NCBI RefSeq assembly: GCF_963924675.1
Contig: NC_089236.1
Span: 66,859,306-66,923,305 of the forward strand
Direction of reading: 5' to 3'
Origin: Phocoena phocoena
Taxonomy: Eukaryota > Chordata > Mammalia > Artiodactyla > Phocoenidae
DNA: 64,000 bases
Part shown: one piece after another, positions 11,201 to 23,339 of the stretch
How the letters are laid out: every line of letters begins with the position of its first letter
Position numbering within the stretch: the stretch's first letter is position 1
The notes under the pieces: generated by a model
What the model was told of the DNA's origin: nothing
Database searches by the model: none
The model's input: the letters and a program-made list of their open reading frames with translations, nothing else
Position numbers and translations under genes: made by a program

Positions 11201-13650
11201 TACATGGAAGTCAAGGAATTTCTCTCAAGCTACCAAGGCCCATAGGATGCCGATGCAACATGTCCACACACCAAACTTTGAGTAGAAGGAAAGTTGGGCA
11301 TTTTCTAGAAGCTGCACTTGTTTTTACTTAGATCACGTGTTTACGTGGGGTATGGGCTTTGGTGAGGAATGCTGTTAGAGAGTACAGGAGGATTAAGGCC
11401 CTCTAAAACCAGCCTTGACCCAGTCATAAAGGGCACATAAAAGCTGTTTTTCTCCCTAAAGCTGGAAATTAAAACATAGATGGCACCCACGGGAATGCCT
11501 ACTGTATCCAGCAGTTTGTTTTCTTGGGTGTAAGTGGGGTGAATATAGATAGTGGGACCCAAGGGGGCAGGTGAGGTAGGACATTTGAAGAAATGTGCCA
11601 CGTTGATGTATTCTTGATTTGGAAAAATATAGAGCGCAGAGCCTGGGGACGGAGGTAAAGGTGTCAGAGTGAGAAGATGGAATGTCAGGGGATTGTGTTC
11701 TGTATGAATTCGCAGTGTGGGGTGACAGAGGTGGGGTAGCCTGAAAGATGACAACATCCAAGAGTGGCGCTCAGGGTGGTTGTTAAAGAATCGTTCAGAG
11801 GGATGGCAGAACTGAGGACCAGAGAAAGACACTTACCAACACCCTCATCGATTGTGAGAGCGATCACAGGATCACAGTAACTAGGTAAAGGGGCTGGGGC
11901 TGGGATAGGCAGATGCCAGGAGTCTCTGAAGAGGAGAAGTGTGGTACAAGGGCGGAGAAGTCGTGGTTTAGAAATGGCAGAGAAAAAGCTACTCAAGGAT
12001 GCTTGTGGATGGGTGTGAGAAAATGAGCAGGCTCCCCTCGAGAGGGCTAAAAAGGGAAGACAAATCCTCAGAAACCGGGATCTATTTAGGGTAAGGAAGA
12101 ATCTGAGCATTCTGACATGAGCTTGAGAATACAGGAATGGGAGTGCGTAGGAGAGACTGGGGTGTTTCCAGAGAGCCCAGAGAAAAAGATTGTAGGGGCA
12201 TTGGCTGTGGGAAGAATCAGCAGGAATTAGAAGGAAGGAAGGAGCCTTAAGAAGATGAGAAGGGGAGAAATGATTGGTACCTAAAGACAGTTACCTGGGG
12301 GCAGTGCTGAAAGATGACAGCAAGGAAAAGGGACAGCGATGCTGTTGACTGGTCTTGGGGTTCTGACTGAGACTTGGGGTCAAAAAATTGTTTGGAAGGG
12401 CATGTGCGAACCTGATCCCAAGGCAGATGTGTTGGGGTGTGTAGGCCCAGTATCTTCCATACTGTGTGAGGTCTTGGTTGGATAAAGAAGAGGTCTGTTT
12501 ATATTATGCATAACAAGCATGAAAACTGTAAAGGATAAATTCCATAATTTTGACAAGCATATTATGCATTTTTTGAATGACAGTGCAAAACAATCTATTG
12601 CTTGATTGATACATCTGTTTTCCCTTATTAAATTAAAGCATTGATTTTTTGGTTTTGTCTTGTTTTTAGATAATGTGTTCTCCTTGATTTGTGGTGTGGA
12701 AATATTTCTTTTTTCCTACAAACTGGAAAAGAGGAAATTACAATAGAATGAAGTTCTAACTTCCTGCCCTAAGTGGGACCACTGTCAGGCTATCAAGAGT
12801 CGAATTTCCATCCAGAAAAAGGCCCTTTTCTTTTGAAACTATAAAACATACCACATGCAAAAGGCTTGCCATGTCTACAGAATGGGTAGAATATTGCAAT
12901 TTGCAATATTAGTTCTCTGTTCTTTTTATTCCTTTAGTTTTGTGTGGTAACTATTATTGTCCTTTTGAAAGCAATAGCCAGTGAGAAATGTAATTTTGCA
13001 CTTGACAAATATAGAGCATTCATTTTATTATCCAGCATTTGAAACACCTAAGAAAGAAGCTATAGCTTGAAGAACTCCAGCACAATAAATCTGAAATAGA
13101 GATTCAGTGATGAGGCCTGGAAAACATACCTAACGAATCAAAATAAAACCAGTTATGAGGAAGAGGGAAAACACAGAAGGAAATTGGGAAAAGAATAAAA
13201 GAGATAATGAAACCCAGTAGAAAAAGATGAAGTGATAGCAATTTGTGTTTACCTGGAAGTTTTCATCCAGAAATTAAATTTGATAGGAGCGGGGGATTTG
13301 GAGAGGCTGGGAACAAGCTGATAATGACTTGGATCTAGGAGGTTAGGTGTGGGGTCTAAGCAAGTCTGTAAATAGGAAATAAAAATTGGGAAGCAATTTA
13401 AATTTAATCCAGGGAGCTTCGGGGGGATTTTGTGCTAAAGGACTGGTCTGGTCAAAATAACAGCAGGGAAGATAATTAGCATTCAGGCTACAGGAGCAGG
13501 AAAAGGCTGGAGAAAGGCATCTTAGGGGAGGTGAGTACAGGAGATGTTACCTACTGCATGTTGGAACCGAAAGGCCTTGGCACGTCAGCACTCCAGGTTC
13601 TGACTCATGAACAAGACCCTTCCTTTTGGGTCCTTATTTATTCATGTATT
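11201..13650. other. Unassigned sequence, possibly further decayed L2 in the first part
   Basis: 11201-12480 keeps the purine-rich style of the preceding antisense L2 but I cannot align it by eye. Reverse-strand frames at 11341-11832 and 11685-12110 have no recognisable family. 12480-13060 is AT-rich, with two ATTATGCAT sites (near 12505 and 12560) that resemble POU/octamer motifs. 13060-13650 holds no recognised feature. Confidence 0.4.
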
Positions 13651-13660
13651 AAAAAGAAAG

Positions 13661-14767
13661 ATATCATATGATATTTGTCCTTCTCTGTCTGGCTTACTTC
13701 ACTTAGTATGATAATTTCTAGGTCCATCCATGTTGCTGCAAATGGCATTATTTCATTTTTTTATGGCTGAGTAATATTCCATTGTATATATGTACTACAT
13801 CTTTTTTATTCATTCCTCTGCTGACGGACATTTAGGTTTCTTCCATGTCCTGGCTATTGTGAATTGTGCTGCTGTGAACATTGGGGTGCATGTATCTTTT
13901 TGAATTATGTTTTTCTCTGGATATATGCCCAGGAATGGGATTGCTGGATCATATGGTAACTCTATTTTTAGTTTCTAAAGGTCCTCCATACTGTTCTCCA
14001 TAGTGGCTATACCAATTTACATTCCCACCAACCGTGCAGAGGGTTCCTTTTCCTCTAGACCCTCTCTAGCAATTATTATTTGTAGACTTTTTGATGATGG
14101 CCATTCTGACTGGTGTGAGGGGATACCTCATTGTAGTTTTGATTTGCATTTCTCTAATAATTAGCGATGTCGAACATCTTTTCATGTGCCTTTTGGCCAT
14201 CTGTGTGTCTTCTTTGGAGAAATGTCTTTATATCTTCTGCCCATTTTTGGATTGGGTTTTTTGTTTTTTAGATATTGAGCTACATGAGCTGTTTGTATAT
14301 TTTGGAGATTAATCGTTTGTCAGTCACATCGTTTGCAAAAATTTTTTCCTATTGTGTAAGTTGTCTTTTTGTTTTGTTTATGGTTTCCTTTGCTGTGCAA
14401 AAACTTATGATATCGCTTATATGTGGAATCTAAAAAAAGGATACAAATGAACTTTTTTACAAAACAGAATTAGACTCACAGACGTAGAAAACAAACTTAT
14501 GGTTACCAAAGGGGAGAGGGAGGGAGAGCGATTAAAATATACATACTGCTATGTATAAAATAGATAACCAATAAGGACCTACTGTATAGCACAGGGAACT
14601 ATACTCAGTATCTTGTTATAACCTACAATGGAAGAGAATGTAAAAAACAAATATATACATATATATGTATAAGTGAATCACTTTACTGTACACCTGAAAC
14701 TAACACAACATTGTAAATCAACTATATTTCAATAATAATTAAAAAATACATATTACAGTAAAAAAGA
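13661..14767 (+). mobile_element. LINE-1 with 5' inversion (twin priming)
   Basis: 13661-14406 is L1 ORF2 in reverse orientation, read from its C-terminal region back toward mid-ORF2. At about 14407 orientation flips, and 14407-14760 is the L1 3' end in forward orientation, ending in an A-rich tail. The flip occurs at the same L1 position: both parts share TATGATATC at the breakpoint (near 13666 inverted and 14407 forward). A 10-bp TSD, AAAAAGAAAG, is at 13651-13660 and 14768-14777, although its simple composition weakens it. Confidence 0.9.
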
Positions 14768-14884
14768 AAAAAGAAAGAAAGGAAACAAAGAGTATAGACA
14801 GGCTTGACAAGGTACAAGGGAAGTCTTAGATGCTGCTTGTCATACAAACTTTCTTTGAAGATGATTGAATGATATGTCTCAAAA

Positions 14885-15335
14885 ACCCTAAAAACATCCA
14901 TTTTCTATGACCAAATTATACTACTTCAAGGGATTGATTATAGGCAATGATAGAGATGTCTTCAAAGATTTATGCCTATGGATGTTCATTACAGCATTAT
15001 TTATAGTATCCTAAATTTGGAAGCAACCTAGACATATAAGAATAGCATGTTGCTTAAATAAATCTCAGCTGATTTATCCAGTGTAATACAACGCATTTAT
15101 TCATACCATGTTGTAGAAAAATATTTAATGTTGTTAGAAAATCTTTATGACAGGCTATCAAGTGGAAAAGAAGTAGTTTCCCAAACCCATACTGCTTGCA
15201 CAATATGGCAAAAAAATATATATCTGAATGTATGGATGGATACTGAATATTTTGTCTGTATAGTTACCAATAGAAAAATGTATATTAGAGGACTGTCTGG
15301 AAATCTGGCTTTTAAAAAGTCCTGTGGTTGAGCTG
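14885..15335 (+). mobile_element. Ancient L1 (L1M/L1ME-like) 3' end
   Basis: The order 'ggatgttcattacagcatta', 'ttggaagcaacctaga', 'cagtgtaatacaacgcattt' and 'caagtggaaaagaag' follows the ORF2-end/3' UTR of old L1s. It is diverged and has no clear A-tail. Confidence 0.68.
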
Positions 15336-15699
15336 TAAGATAACAAGCATTCATCCTTTGTAGGGTAGACATTCAGTTGATGTTTGAAGGTGGGCTACAG
15401 CCCCATCAAGCAGAAACTGCTTTTTCACTAAACACAGAATCAGGAAAGAGGAGGCCATGTCCTGGTTCCAGCAGAGGTATGGTGGGATCATCCTTTGTGG
15501 CAAATAAATTCCTGTTTCTATCCAAAGACCAAAAAATATTTTTCAATAAAATGTAAAAAAAAACAAAAACAAAAACTATGGGGAGGCATGTGTTGTTCTT
15601 TTTCCTTGTTCTGTCTTACTGTTTTTAGACGGATCCTTCCCTTTCCCTACGTCAAAACCCCTGATCCTTTGTGTTACACAAAATAGATATATCACCTTC
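15336..15699. other. Unassigned sequence
   Basis: Nothing recognised apart from an A-rich patch at 15555-15577. Confidence 0.5.
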
Positions 15700-16151
15700 A
15701 CCCCAAGCCCATGCTGTCATCTGTCGATCCCCTGGTCACCCTTCTCCATTCATTGAAGGTTTCAGCTCCTAATTCATAGCCTTATTCCCCTCCCTGAACC
15801 CTGTCATTATTTTCTCCTCAATGACTGGAACACCCATCCGCTCATCCAGCTTGGTTTGTCTACTTTCTCAAACACTCATCTCTTGTTTGAATACATTCTC
15901 ACTATCCACTCATCACCTCCACCATACTCTCTTCATTTTCCTCCTCACTCAGCTTAGACTCCATGGTTGTGTACCCGAATAACTCTCTTGAAAAAAATCC
16001 CTCAACTTCTTTTACGTTTCTCCCTCTGTTATTTATCTCTAGAAAAGCTCTGAGGCTATGAATATGCCATTCACTGTCTCCTTGCCAGTGCCCAAGCAGC
16101 TGAATATTCCTAGATTAAAAAGTACACAGGAGGGCAGCCTGGTTTAATTTT

Positions 16152-16542
16152 TTTAAGTGAATTTATTTATTTATTTATGGCTGTGTTGGGTCTTCACTGC
16201 TGCGTGCGGGCTTTCTCTAGTTGCAGTGAGCGGGGGCCACTCTTTGTTGCGGTGCGCGGGCTTCTTATTGTGGTGGCTTTTCTTGTTGCAGAGCACGGAC
16301 TCTAGGCACATGGGCTTCAGTAGTTGCAGCACACGGGCTCAGTAGTGGTGGCTCGCGGGCTCAGTAGTGGTGGCTCGCAGGCTCAGTAGTTGTGGCTCAC
16401 GGGCTCTAGAGCGCAGGCTCAGTAGTTGTGGTGCATGGGCTTAGTTGCTCCATGACATGTGGGATCTTCCCGGACCAGGGCTCGAACCTGTGTCCCTGCG
16501 TTGGCTGGCGGATTCCTAACCACTGCGCCACCAGAGAAGTCC
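16152..16542 (-). mobile_element. CHR-type SINE, long form
   Basis: Reverse-strand copy from the (ATTT)n tail to the head, seen as CCACCAGAGAAGTCC. A perfect 17-bp TSD, CAGCCTGGTTTAATTTT, is at 16135-16151 and 16543-16559. It contains repeated 'cagtagtggtggctcgcggg' units near 16340-16380. Confidence 0.96.
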
Positions 16543-17847
16543 CAGCCTGGTTTAATTTTAAACGCACTATCACAAATCTCAAATAGCCAGTCAGTGCTCA
16601 GCTGCTATCCTACTGTACTTCTCTAGCAGACTCAGTTTCTCACTTCCTGAAATGGCTATTTCCTATTACCTGCCTTCCTCAAATCTCTCAGAACACTTCC
16701 TGCGTCTCTTGTAGTTGGTGACCTTGCTTCTTACATCATTGAAAAGTTAGAAGCCATCAGGAAGACACTTACTTGTCTTCATTACCATATATATGAACAC
16801 ACATGCATATATCCCTCTTAGTATGATGGAGGAAATACCCTCCTTCTCCTCTCAATTCCAGTTCTTTTCCTTTCCACTGGATCCTAGTCCTAGTTTTCTG
16901 CCTTCTGCAGGACTTGCTTCTCTAAGTTATTCCTTCACTGTGCCTCATTGATCTTTTCCCCAGTCCCCAATCAGTGTATAAAATCAAACCGAAAATCTTG
17001 GCCCCAAATTTCTCTTGATCATTTGCTCCATTCCTGTTTTCTTGGTAATCACCCTCTTTAAAAAATTGTCTACACCTACTGTCTCTAACACTTTACCTCC
17101 AGTCTTGTTTTCAACCCAACACTCAGCTGAAACTGCTCTTGTCAAGGTCACGAATGACCTTCACTTGGCCTAATTCAGTGGCCGCAGCCTCGCTCTTTTT
17201 GATCTCAGGCTTCACTCAGCGCTGGATTCCATTGACCACTTGCTTTTTTGAAATATGATCTCATTTTGATTTCTCTAACCTTGGACTTTTTTCTGGTTTA
17301 TTCTTATCCCCCTTGATGTTTCATCACTCCTCTGCTACAAAATTTTGATGTTCCTCTCAACTAAACATGGGCCTCTCCCCTCCTTTCTCTCTCTGATTTC
17401 TCTCTTTTACAGATCTCAGTCTCTACCCATGAGTTTGATATTGTCTCCAATTGCCGTTTTGAAGTCTCTAGTTGATTGTCTTACAGGCTTTTCAAGCTTA
17501 TCATGTCTGAAATGGAATCCTGGATTTCGTCCTCCTCCAAATCTGTCCGTCTTTCAGTATTCCTTATCTCCATAAGGACTACCGCCATCTACCCAGTTGT
17601 GTGAAATAAACACCGAGAGTCGTCCTTAATTTGTTCCTTTCACTTTCACATCCAATTTATCACCAAAATCTATAGCTTTCACCTTCTATGTATCTCAAAA
17701 CCATCTACTACTGTCCATTTCTATTGTCCAATTTTCTAGGCCACATCACACAGTCCCTGACTTGGACCACTGCCACAGCCCCCTAACTCTCCCCGCTTCC
17801 AGTATTAGCACCTTTTACTCATTCTTCAGCTGAAAGTGCTTTCTTTT

Positions 17848-18240
17848 TTACATTTTTTTTGGTAATAGCTTTATTAATATATAATTCATATACCATAAAA
17901 TCCACCTTTTAAAGCATATAATTCAGTGGTTTTTAGTATATTCACAAAGTTGTACATCATCACCATTATCTAATACCATAACATTTTTATCACCCTGAAA
18001 AGAAACCCCATCCCCATTAGTAGTCACTCTGCATCCCACATCCTCTCAGTCCCTGGCAAGCACTAATCTACTCTCTGTTTATGTGTATTTCCCTATTCTG
18101 GACATTTCGAATAGTTGGAATCATACAGTCTTTTGTGACTGGCTTCATTCCCTTAGCATAATGTTTTTATAGTTCATCCATGTTATAGCATAAATCAGTA
18201 CTTCATTCCTTTTTATGGCTGAGTAAATTTCCATCTTTTA
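17848..18240 (-). mobile_element. L1M 3' end fragment inside the L2
   Basis: Reversed old-L1 3' sequence: 'taatagctttattaatatat', 'ataaaatccaccttttaaag', 'ctactctctgtttatgtgta' and 'tttttatggctgagtaaatt'. It separates two collinear parts of the surrounding L2. Confidence 0.78.
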
Positions 18241-18689
18241 TTGACTGATTCTTCTCTTTTTTTTAAGTTAAATCTGATTTTGCCTCTTGGATGAACTGTG
18301 AGCTCCGTACTGTGGGCAATAAGGCTCTTTGGTCTATCATCCCTACCTCATTTTGTGCCTCTATCCCCTTTGCTACTGAGACCTCAGATTAAATGTAGTT
18401 AATTCCAAGAGGCTTTCCTCTACCTCCTGATAAAAGTAGATCTTGTTTCCATTATTATTCTCCAGCACAGAACTATTTTAGTTTTCTTAATAACACTCAT
18501 GATCTCTAATTACGTATATTTACATGTTTGTTGTGTGTCTTGTCTGCTAGGCTGGAAGCCCCCTGAGGTCAAAACTGAAGTCTCCTCTGGTCCCTCTTTT
18601 ACCCCAGAACCTGGCACAGTGCTTGTGCATAGTAGATAGTGTGCTTTCAATAGGTATTTGTGAACAGAATTAATAGATGGAATGTTTGC

Positions 18690-19990
18690 CAGGTGTTGAT
18701 TCTAGTTGGTGCTGATGGGAAAAGGAAGGATGAAAGTGATCCCGATTGTAAGATGATTACTGGGATGCCTAGGTGACACAGGATAAGTGGTAAGGATTGA
18801 CAGCACAATATGGGGAAATGAAAAATGCAACAGCAAGGTTTAGAACCTGAAAAATGACAAAATGATTATATCTTTTTGGGGACGAGGAAATAGGGCAGTG
18901 GAAAGGTCTGAGGAAAAAACGCTGGGAGCTTGGTATTCTCTACCTTTTGTGGGAGATCTTATACTTAAAAAATCTCTTCAGGCAACCTGACTCAAAAATA
19001 GAATTCACAGAACTCTCCAGGATAGAATACAGAACAGAAACCACGAAGACATTAAACTTGAGAAGGGTCGTGTGGATATTAGGTCCTCGGTATCTACACA
19101 CATACCAGTGAGTACGTGAAAACACACTAAGGAAGTGGTTAAGAGGAAGGTTATTTTCATGACTGATGCTTATTGATTATCAGAGAATTCCCTTGGTGAT
19201 TGTCTTCTGCCTTAAAGAGTGTTGGTATGAAAGACATCCCTTCATCTGGCTACATAAATGAAATCGATCATTTAGCAGCCGTTGGCTTATCATATTGCAC
19301 TACTTTATACGAGAGCTGCTATCCATAAAGGCAATTGTAATGGGTGGTTTCATAAGGCAAACACTGCTGAAGAATACAATGGAGCTGTATTCTTAGCAAA
19401 TACAATACTTCTTTCAATGCACTCACTTGTTTTATTAAGACCAATTATACACTTGTTTTCGTTCATTTTTACTGTACAAAAGAAATTTAAAATACTTAAT
19501 AGTCAATTAACTGTGAGCATGCAGATAAAAATAATGAATGTTATCACACCAAGTTTATATATAAGAGGCAAGGCAGACATGGATATAGCATATGGGAATT
19601 TGTCAGAAATTAATAATTTCTATTTTAAGTCTCTTTAGGCATTCAGGGAAGGAAAACCTTTAAATTAATGAAATTCCTACCTGGGTCCATGTCGATGGCT
19701 GACATGATTCTATCTAAATGGAATAGTGATGAAAGCTACAATCAGGGTCCTCTCAAGAAAGCTGACTTTTTTCTTAACAGCATCTTTAATGCAATAGACG
19801 AACAAACTCTTGGTACTTAGATCTCTATTTTTAGTCACTTTGGAATATTGTATGCTTTTTTGAGTCATCAGAAAGGAACTATGAACTTGCCTTCAAGTGA
19901 TAATGGAGAATGACATATTTCAAAGAAATTTTGGGTCAGGGAATGATGACTATACCTATAATAAAATTATGGTTATGAATTAATAAGTAG
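18690..19990. other. Unassigned sequence, repeat-poor
   Basis: No repeat recognised. A 118-codon AT-rich frame at 19282-19638 opens with TTG and shows no domain, so I treat it as chance. The 19260-19560 part looks single-copy and could be constrained noncoding DNA. Confidence 0.45.
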
Positions 19991-19999
19991 ACATTTTTT

Positions 20000-20690
20000 A
20001 TTCACCAACCAGTTATGTAGCACTTACAATATTTCAGGCTCAGTACTAGGTATAGAAAATATTTCAGGGTCAGTACTAGGTACATAAGATAGATATGGTC
20101 CTTGCAGTATAAAGTTGATAATCTCAAGGTGAAACAAAGGATAAAGCAAGTTCCTCCAGGGACATGTGATATATGCTGTTTTGAGGAATTAGGAGTACTG
20201 GGGGAGCATTCATCTGTGAGGGTCCAGCCTCACAGAGATCAGGAAAGGCTTCCTGGAGGAAGTAACAGTTAAACTAAGCCTTTCATTTAAGTAGGAGTTA
20301 GGCAAAGAGCACAGAGGAAACAACATGTATGTAGGTTTGGGTCCTGGAGCCTTTGAAAAATGGAAAGAAGTCCAGACTGGCTGGAGCTTAGAGTGTGAGG
20401 AAAAGTGGCAGAGATATGCCCAGGAGATGGATTGAGAATGGACTTGGATTGCCCTATGAGTCATAATAAAGGAGTTCTTACTTTAATCTAAATGCTGGGA
20501 GGCCGCTAAAGATTTTAAGGAGGGTCAGAATGTGATCCACTTTTATTTTTATCCTTTAAACTGTTCTAGGTATAGTGTGGAGAATGGGTGGGAAGGAAAT
20601 AAGACCGGATGCAGGGAGATGAGTGAGGGAGGATGTTAATACGGCATCCAGTCAAGAAAGCACGGTGGCTTTCTTGGGCAAGGGCAGGGG
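20000..20690 (-). mobile_element. L2 LINE 3' end, antisense
   Basis: Reversed L2 3' terminal order: 'cagttatgtagcacttacaa', a locally duplicated 'atttcaggctcagtactagg' (20031 and 20062), 'gactggctggagcttagagt', 'aaatgctgggaggccgctaa' and 'gtgtggagaatgggtgggaa'. Diverged but collinear. Confidence 0.78.
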
Positions 20691-20865
20691 GAGATAAAGG
20701 CAAGTGGATAGATTCAGGAAATGCTGATGAGTTAGAATGGCAAGTAGGTTGGTAGGTAGGTGGTTCTGAATCTCCGGAGTGTGGGCTGACCTGACGTATG
20801 TTTGACAGTTATCAGCATTTAGACACGTTGTAGTTGAAGTCATGGGAATCAATGAAAGGCCTACA

Positions 20866-22152
20866 ACTGTGGTCTTCAAGCCAAGGTACCTGTACTTGTG
20901 TAGGTACATAAAGACCCCAAGGTTTCTGTGGGCACACAAATAATGTAATTTTAAGGGAATTCAGTTGTTAGGTCCTCAAGTTCCATATGTTGTCTTCCTA
21001 AAATCAGTATTCCTGAGAATCCTTCTGTGGTCAATTCCATCCGTCTCCTTTCACAGAGTTCTTCTCCCATTGACAAAAGAAGGGCAGACCTGCACTTTAT
21101 TCTTACTCACCATGGTGCCTCCGTGAGCCCCACACAAAAGCAGTAGCATTTATATGGAGAAAGCGGACGACCCAAATGGGTAATAAATGTTATAAATCCT
21201 TTTGCAACTCAAGTAATTTTTTTTTTTTTTTTTGCTTTTCACGAAATGAAAGAAATGCCTAATAGAACTGTCAGCTGATAGATCATTAAAAATAATTTTT
21301 GGTTGCTAGATAACTATTTGACTTTCAGCATGTAACTCAGAGGTTTAAAGAATTGAGTGACATTGTTATAATAAATCCTTACATTTCTATCTATCTATTT
21401 ATGTAAAGAATGTTCTACGTACTTACATTAAAAAATGAAATACAGAAATAAACTTGATGCAGAACATTGTCTAATTTTGGCAATAAGTTATATTATCCAT
21501 GGACCCATGGAATAATTAAAAAAAACTCATTTTAGTTAATTAATAGTTCCATCTAAATACTGTTTATTATAATTAACAAATATCTGTCAAAATATAAAAT
21601 ATGTTACATTGTGTTTATCAGTTGGATATAATGGTAATTTAATGAGAACTCAATCCAGAAGAAAAATGTTATCACTTAGAAACTTATGGACCCAGGAGAT
21701 TAAAAAAATTAAATTTACTGACATATTTTTGCAGAGAGGTATGATAAGGCGAACAATAAAAGACTTTCAAGTGTAAAATATATTACATTGGGTTGAAATT
21801 TTGTTGGAGAAATAGAACAGAATAATGAGTTCCAAGAGTAGAAGGAACGATATAACATTTTCTGATGTTAAGGAAGAGCTATTCATGTATTTTTTAACTG
21901 GATGAAGGTAGGAATAAAATCAGTAGTGATTTCACACGTTTTAAATGTTGGACATATTTAAAGAATGAAGTAACAGTTATATTTTTAAACGTTGTTACAA
22001 AATTTACAAAATAGAGGCAGTTATATCCTTTGCCAGTGATATCCTACACCAAATTAGATGGTAACTTTTGGATGTCAACCTAAAAATATGAGAGAGGTTT
22101 TTCAAAATCATTTTAGCGGGTATCTGAGAATAAAGTTTGGAGGACCACTTGG
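20866..22152. mobile_element. Candidate hAT-type DNA transposon between imperfect inverted ends
   Basis: The left end ACTGTGGTCTTCAAG (from 20868) and the right end TTTGGAGGACCACTTG (to about 22152) are imperfect inverted repeats of the CAGTGGTYCTCAA type seen in hAT elements. The interior is AT-rich, with no open transposase frame. The flanking 8-mers agree at 5 of 8 positions. Family not identified. Confidence 0.5.
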
Positions 22153-22930
22153 TCTAGGGTGAAAAGAGAAAGGAGATCAGGTCCCCAGAAGCATCATTAT
22201 TCAGAGCTCCTTCTACCTTCACCAGTGTAACAAGGAAAGGAAGCAAGAAAAGGCTTGCTAAGTGTAAATTTGTAGGTTGTCTCTATAGGATTGGGATTAA
22301 GCCATCTATGAGAGCACAGGCTGGGTGCGGGAAGATGTCCAAAGAGAGTTTATTGTTTGAATTAGCTGTTGTGGAGAATGGGAGCTTCCATCAGTGGTTG
22401 AGAAGTTAGTCTGGAGGTTGGCTGATCACGATCCTAGAGTAATATCAATCTCTTTGGTATGTGATATTATTCAAGCACTTATTGGTAAGAAATTCTTAAA
22501 GTCAATAGATAACATAGACATTAAAAAAAACTAGAAATTACGTAATAAGAGACAATAAGGGTAATCCAAGGCAGAAACGATAAATCGTCTACCCAAGGTT
22601 ACTTTCAGGAATGGCAAATGGAATCTCAGCTTCTTGCTTTCACACTGAAGATTTTATAAACTTACCTTGAACTTCCCTGTGGTATCTCTTTCACCGAGTT
22701 TGCTTATAAAGCACAGCAGAAGTGAGATGAGAAGTTAGGAAAAGTGTGTGTGTGTCCCTGTCTGACTTCAGAACTCGATCTCAACCCAGATGTCTAAACC
22801 CCCCCAAATGCACTTCCAGGCCAATCTCTCTTCTACCCCCTAGAATTTAATATTCCAGCTTCCGCCTGGCACATATCTCCCTCCTAACTCCACCTTCAAA
22901 GTCGTCTGGATCCTTTAAAGGCCAGCCCCT
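22153..22930. other. Unassigned sequence
   Basis: No repeat family, gene or RNA recognised. Confidence 0.5.
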
Positions 22931-22934
22931 CTGT

Positions 22935-23335
22935 GAATTTTTCGAACAAGTACAAGTGTGACGCTTATCCCCTATACTAGCCCTGCCCAGGAGAAAAAGA
23001 ATACAAATGACAAATGCAAGTCACTTATATAATTTTTATTTTTCTAGTAGCCACATTTACAAAAGTGGAAAAAAAACCAGTTGGAATTAATCTTAATATG
23101 CTTTATTTAACCCATTATATCTAAGATATTGTCATTTTAACATGTGATCAATACAAAAATTATAAAAGAGAGATTTTATATCCTGGGTTTTTTGGGTACT
23201 GTCTTCAAAACCCAGTGTGTATCTTACATTTACAGCACGTCTCAATTTGAATTAGGCACATTTCAAGTGCCAATAGCCATATGAAGCTAGTGGCTACCGT
23301 ATTGGATAGTGAAAATCTATACGACAAATATTAGT
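22935..23335 (+). mobile_element. Non-autonomous hAT-Charlie-like element
   Basis: Recognisable order: 'ttttctagtagccacattta', 'ggaattaatcttaatatgct', 'ttatttaacccattatatct', 'acagcacgtctcaatttgaa', 'catttcaagtgccaatagcc' and 'agctagtggctaccgtattg', close to the familiar mammalian hAT MER element. Subfamily not assigned. Confidence 0.78.
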
Positions 23336-23339
23336 GCTA

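Larger units (their letters stand above)
15700..18680 (+). mobile_element. Long L2 (CR1-clade) LINE copy, interrupted twice
   Basis: L2 is an ancient mammalian non-LTR retrotransposon about 3.3 kb long. From about 16660 the order of recognisable blocks follows the L2 ORF2 and 3' end: 'gaccttgcttcttacatcat' and 'gaaaagttagaagccatcag' (16721-16763), 'gctgaaactgctcttgtcaa' (17128) with 'tcacgaatgacc' after it, the long tract at 17580-17845, then 18260-18680 with the 3' terminal 'cctggcacagtgcttgtgca' and 'tagtagatagtg'. The first part (15700-16130) is similar in style but less certain. It is interrupted by a CHR SINE (16152-16542) and an antisense L1 piece (about 17848-18240). All frames are broken. 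Confidence 0.78.

Noticed and set aside
11341..12110. Overlapping reverse frames of 101-163 codons
   Set aside because: They lie next to or within decayed antisense L2 and are rich in S/P/L from purine-rich DNA. No domain seen.
19282..19638. 118-codon forward frame
   Set aside because: Opens with TTG, AT-rich, no recognisable domain or splice context. Expected by chance in AT-rich DNA, though the region may be noncoding-conserved.
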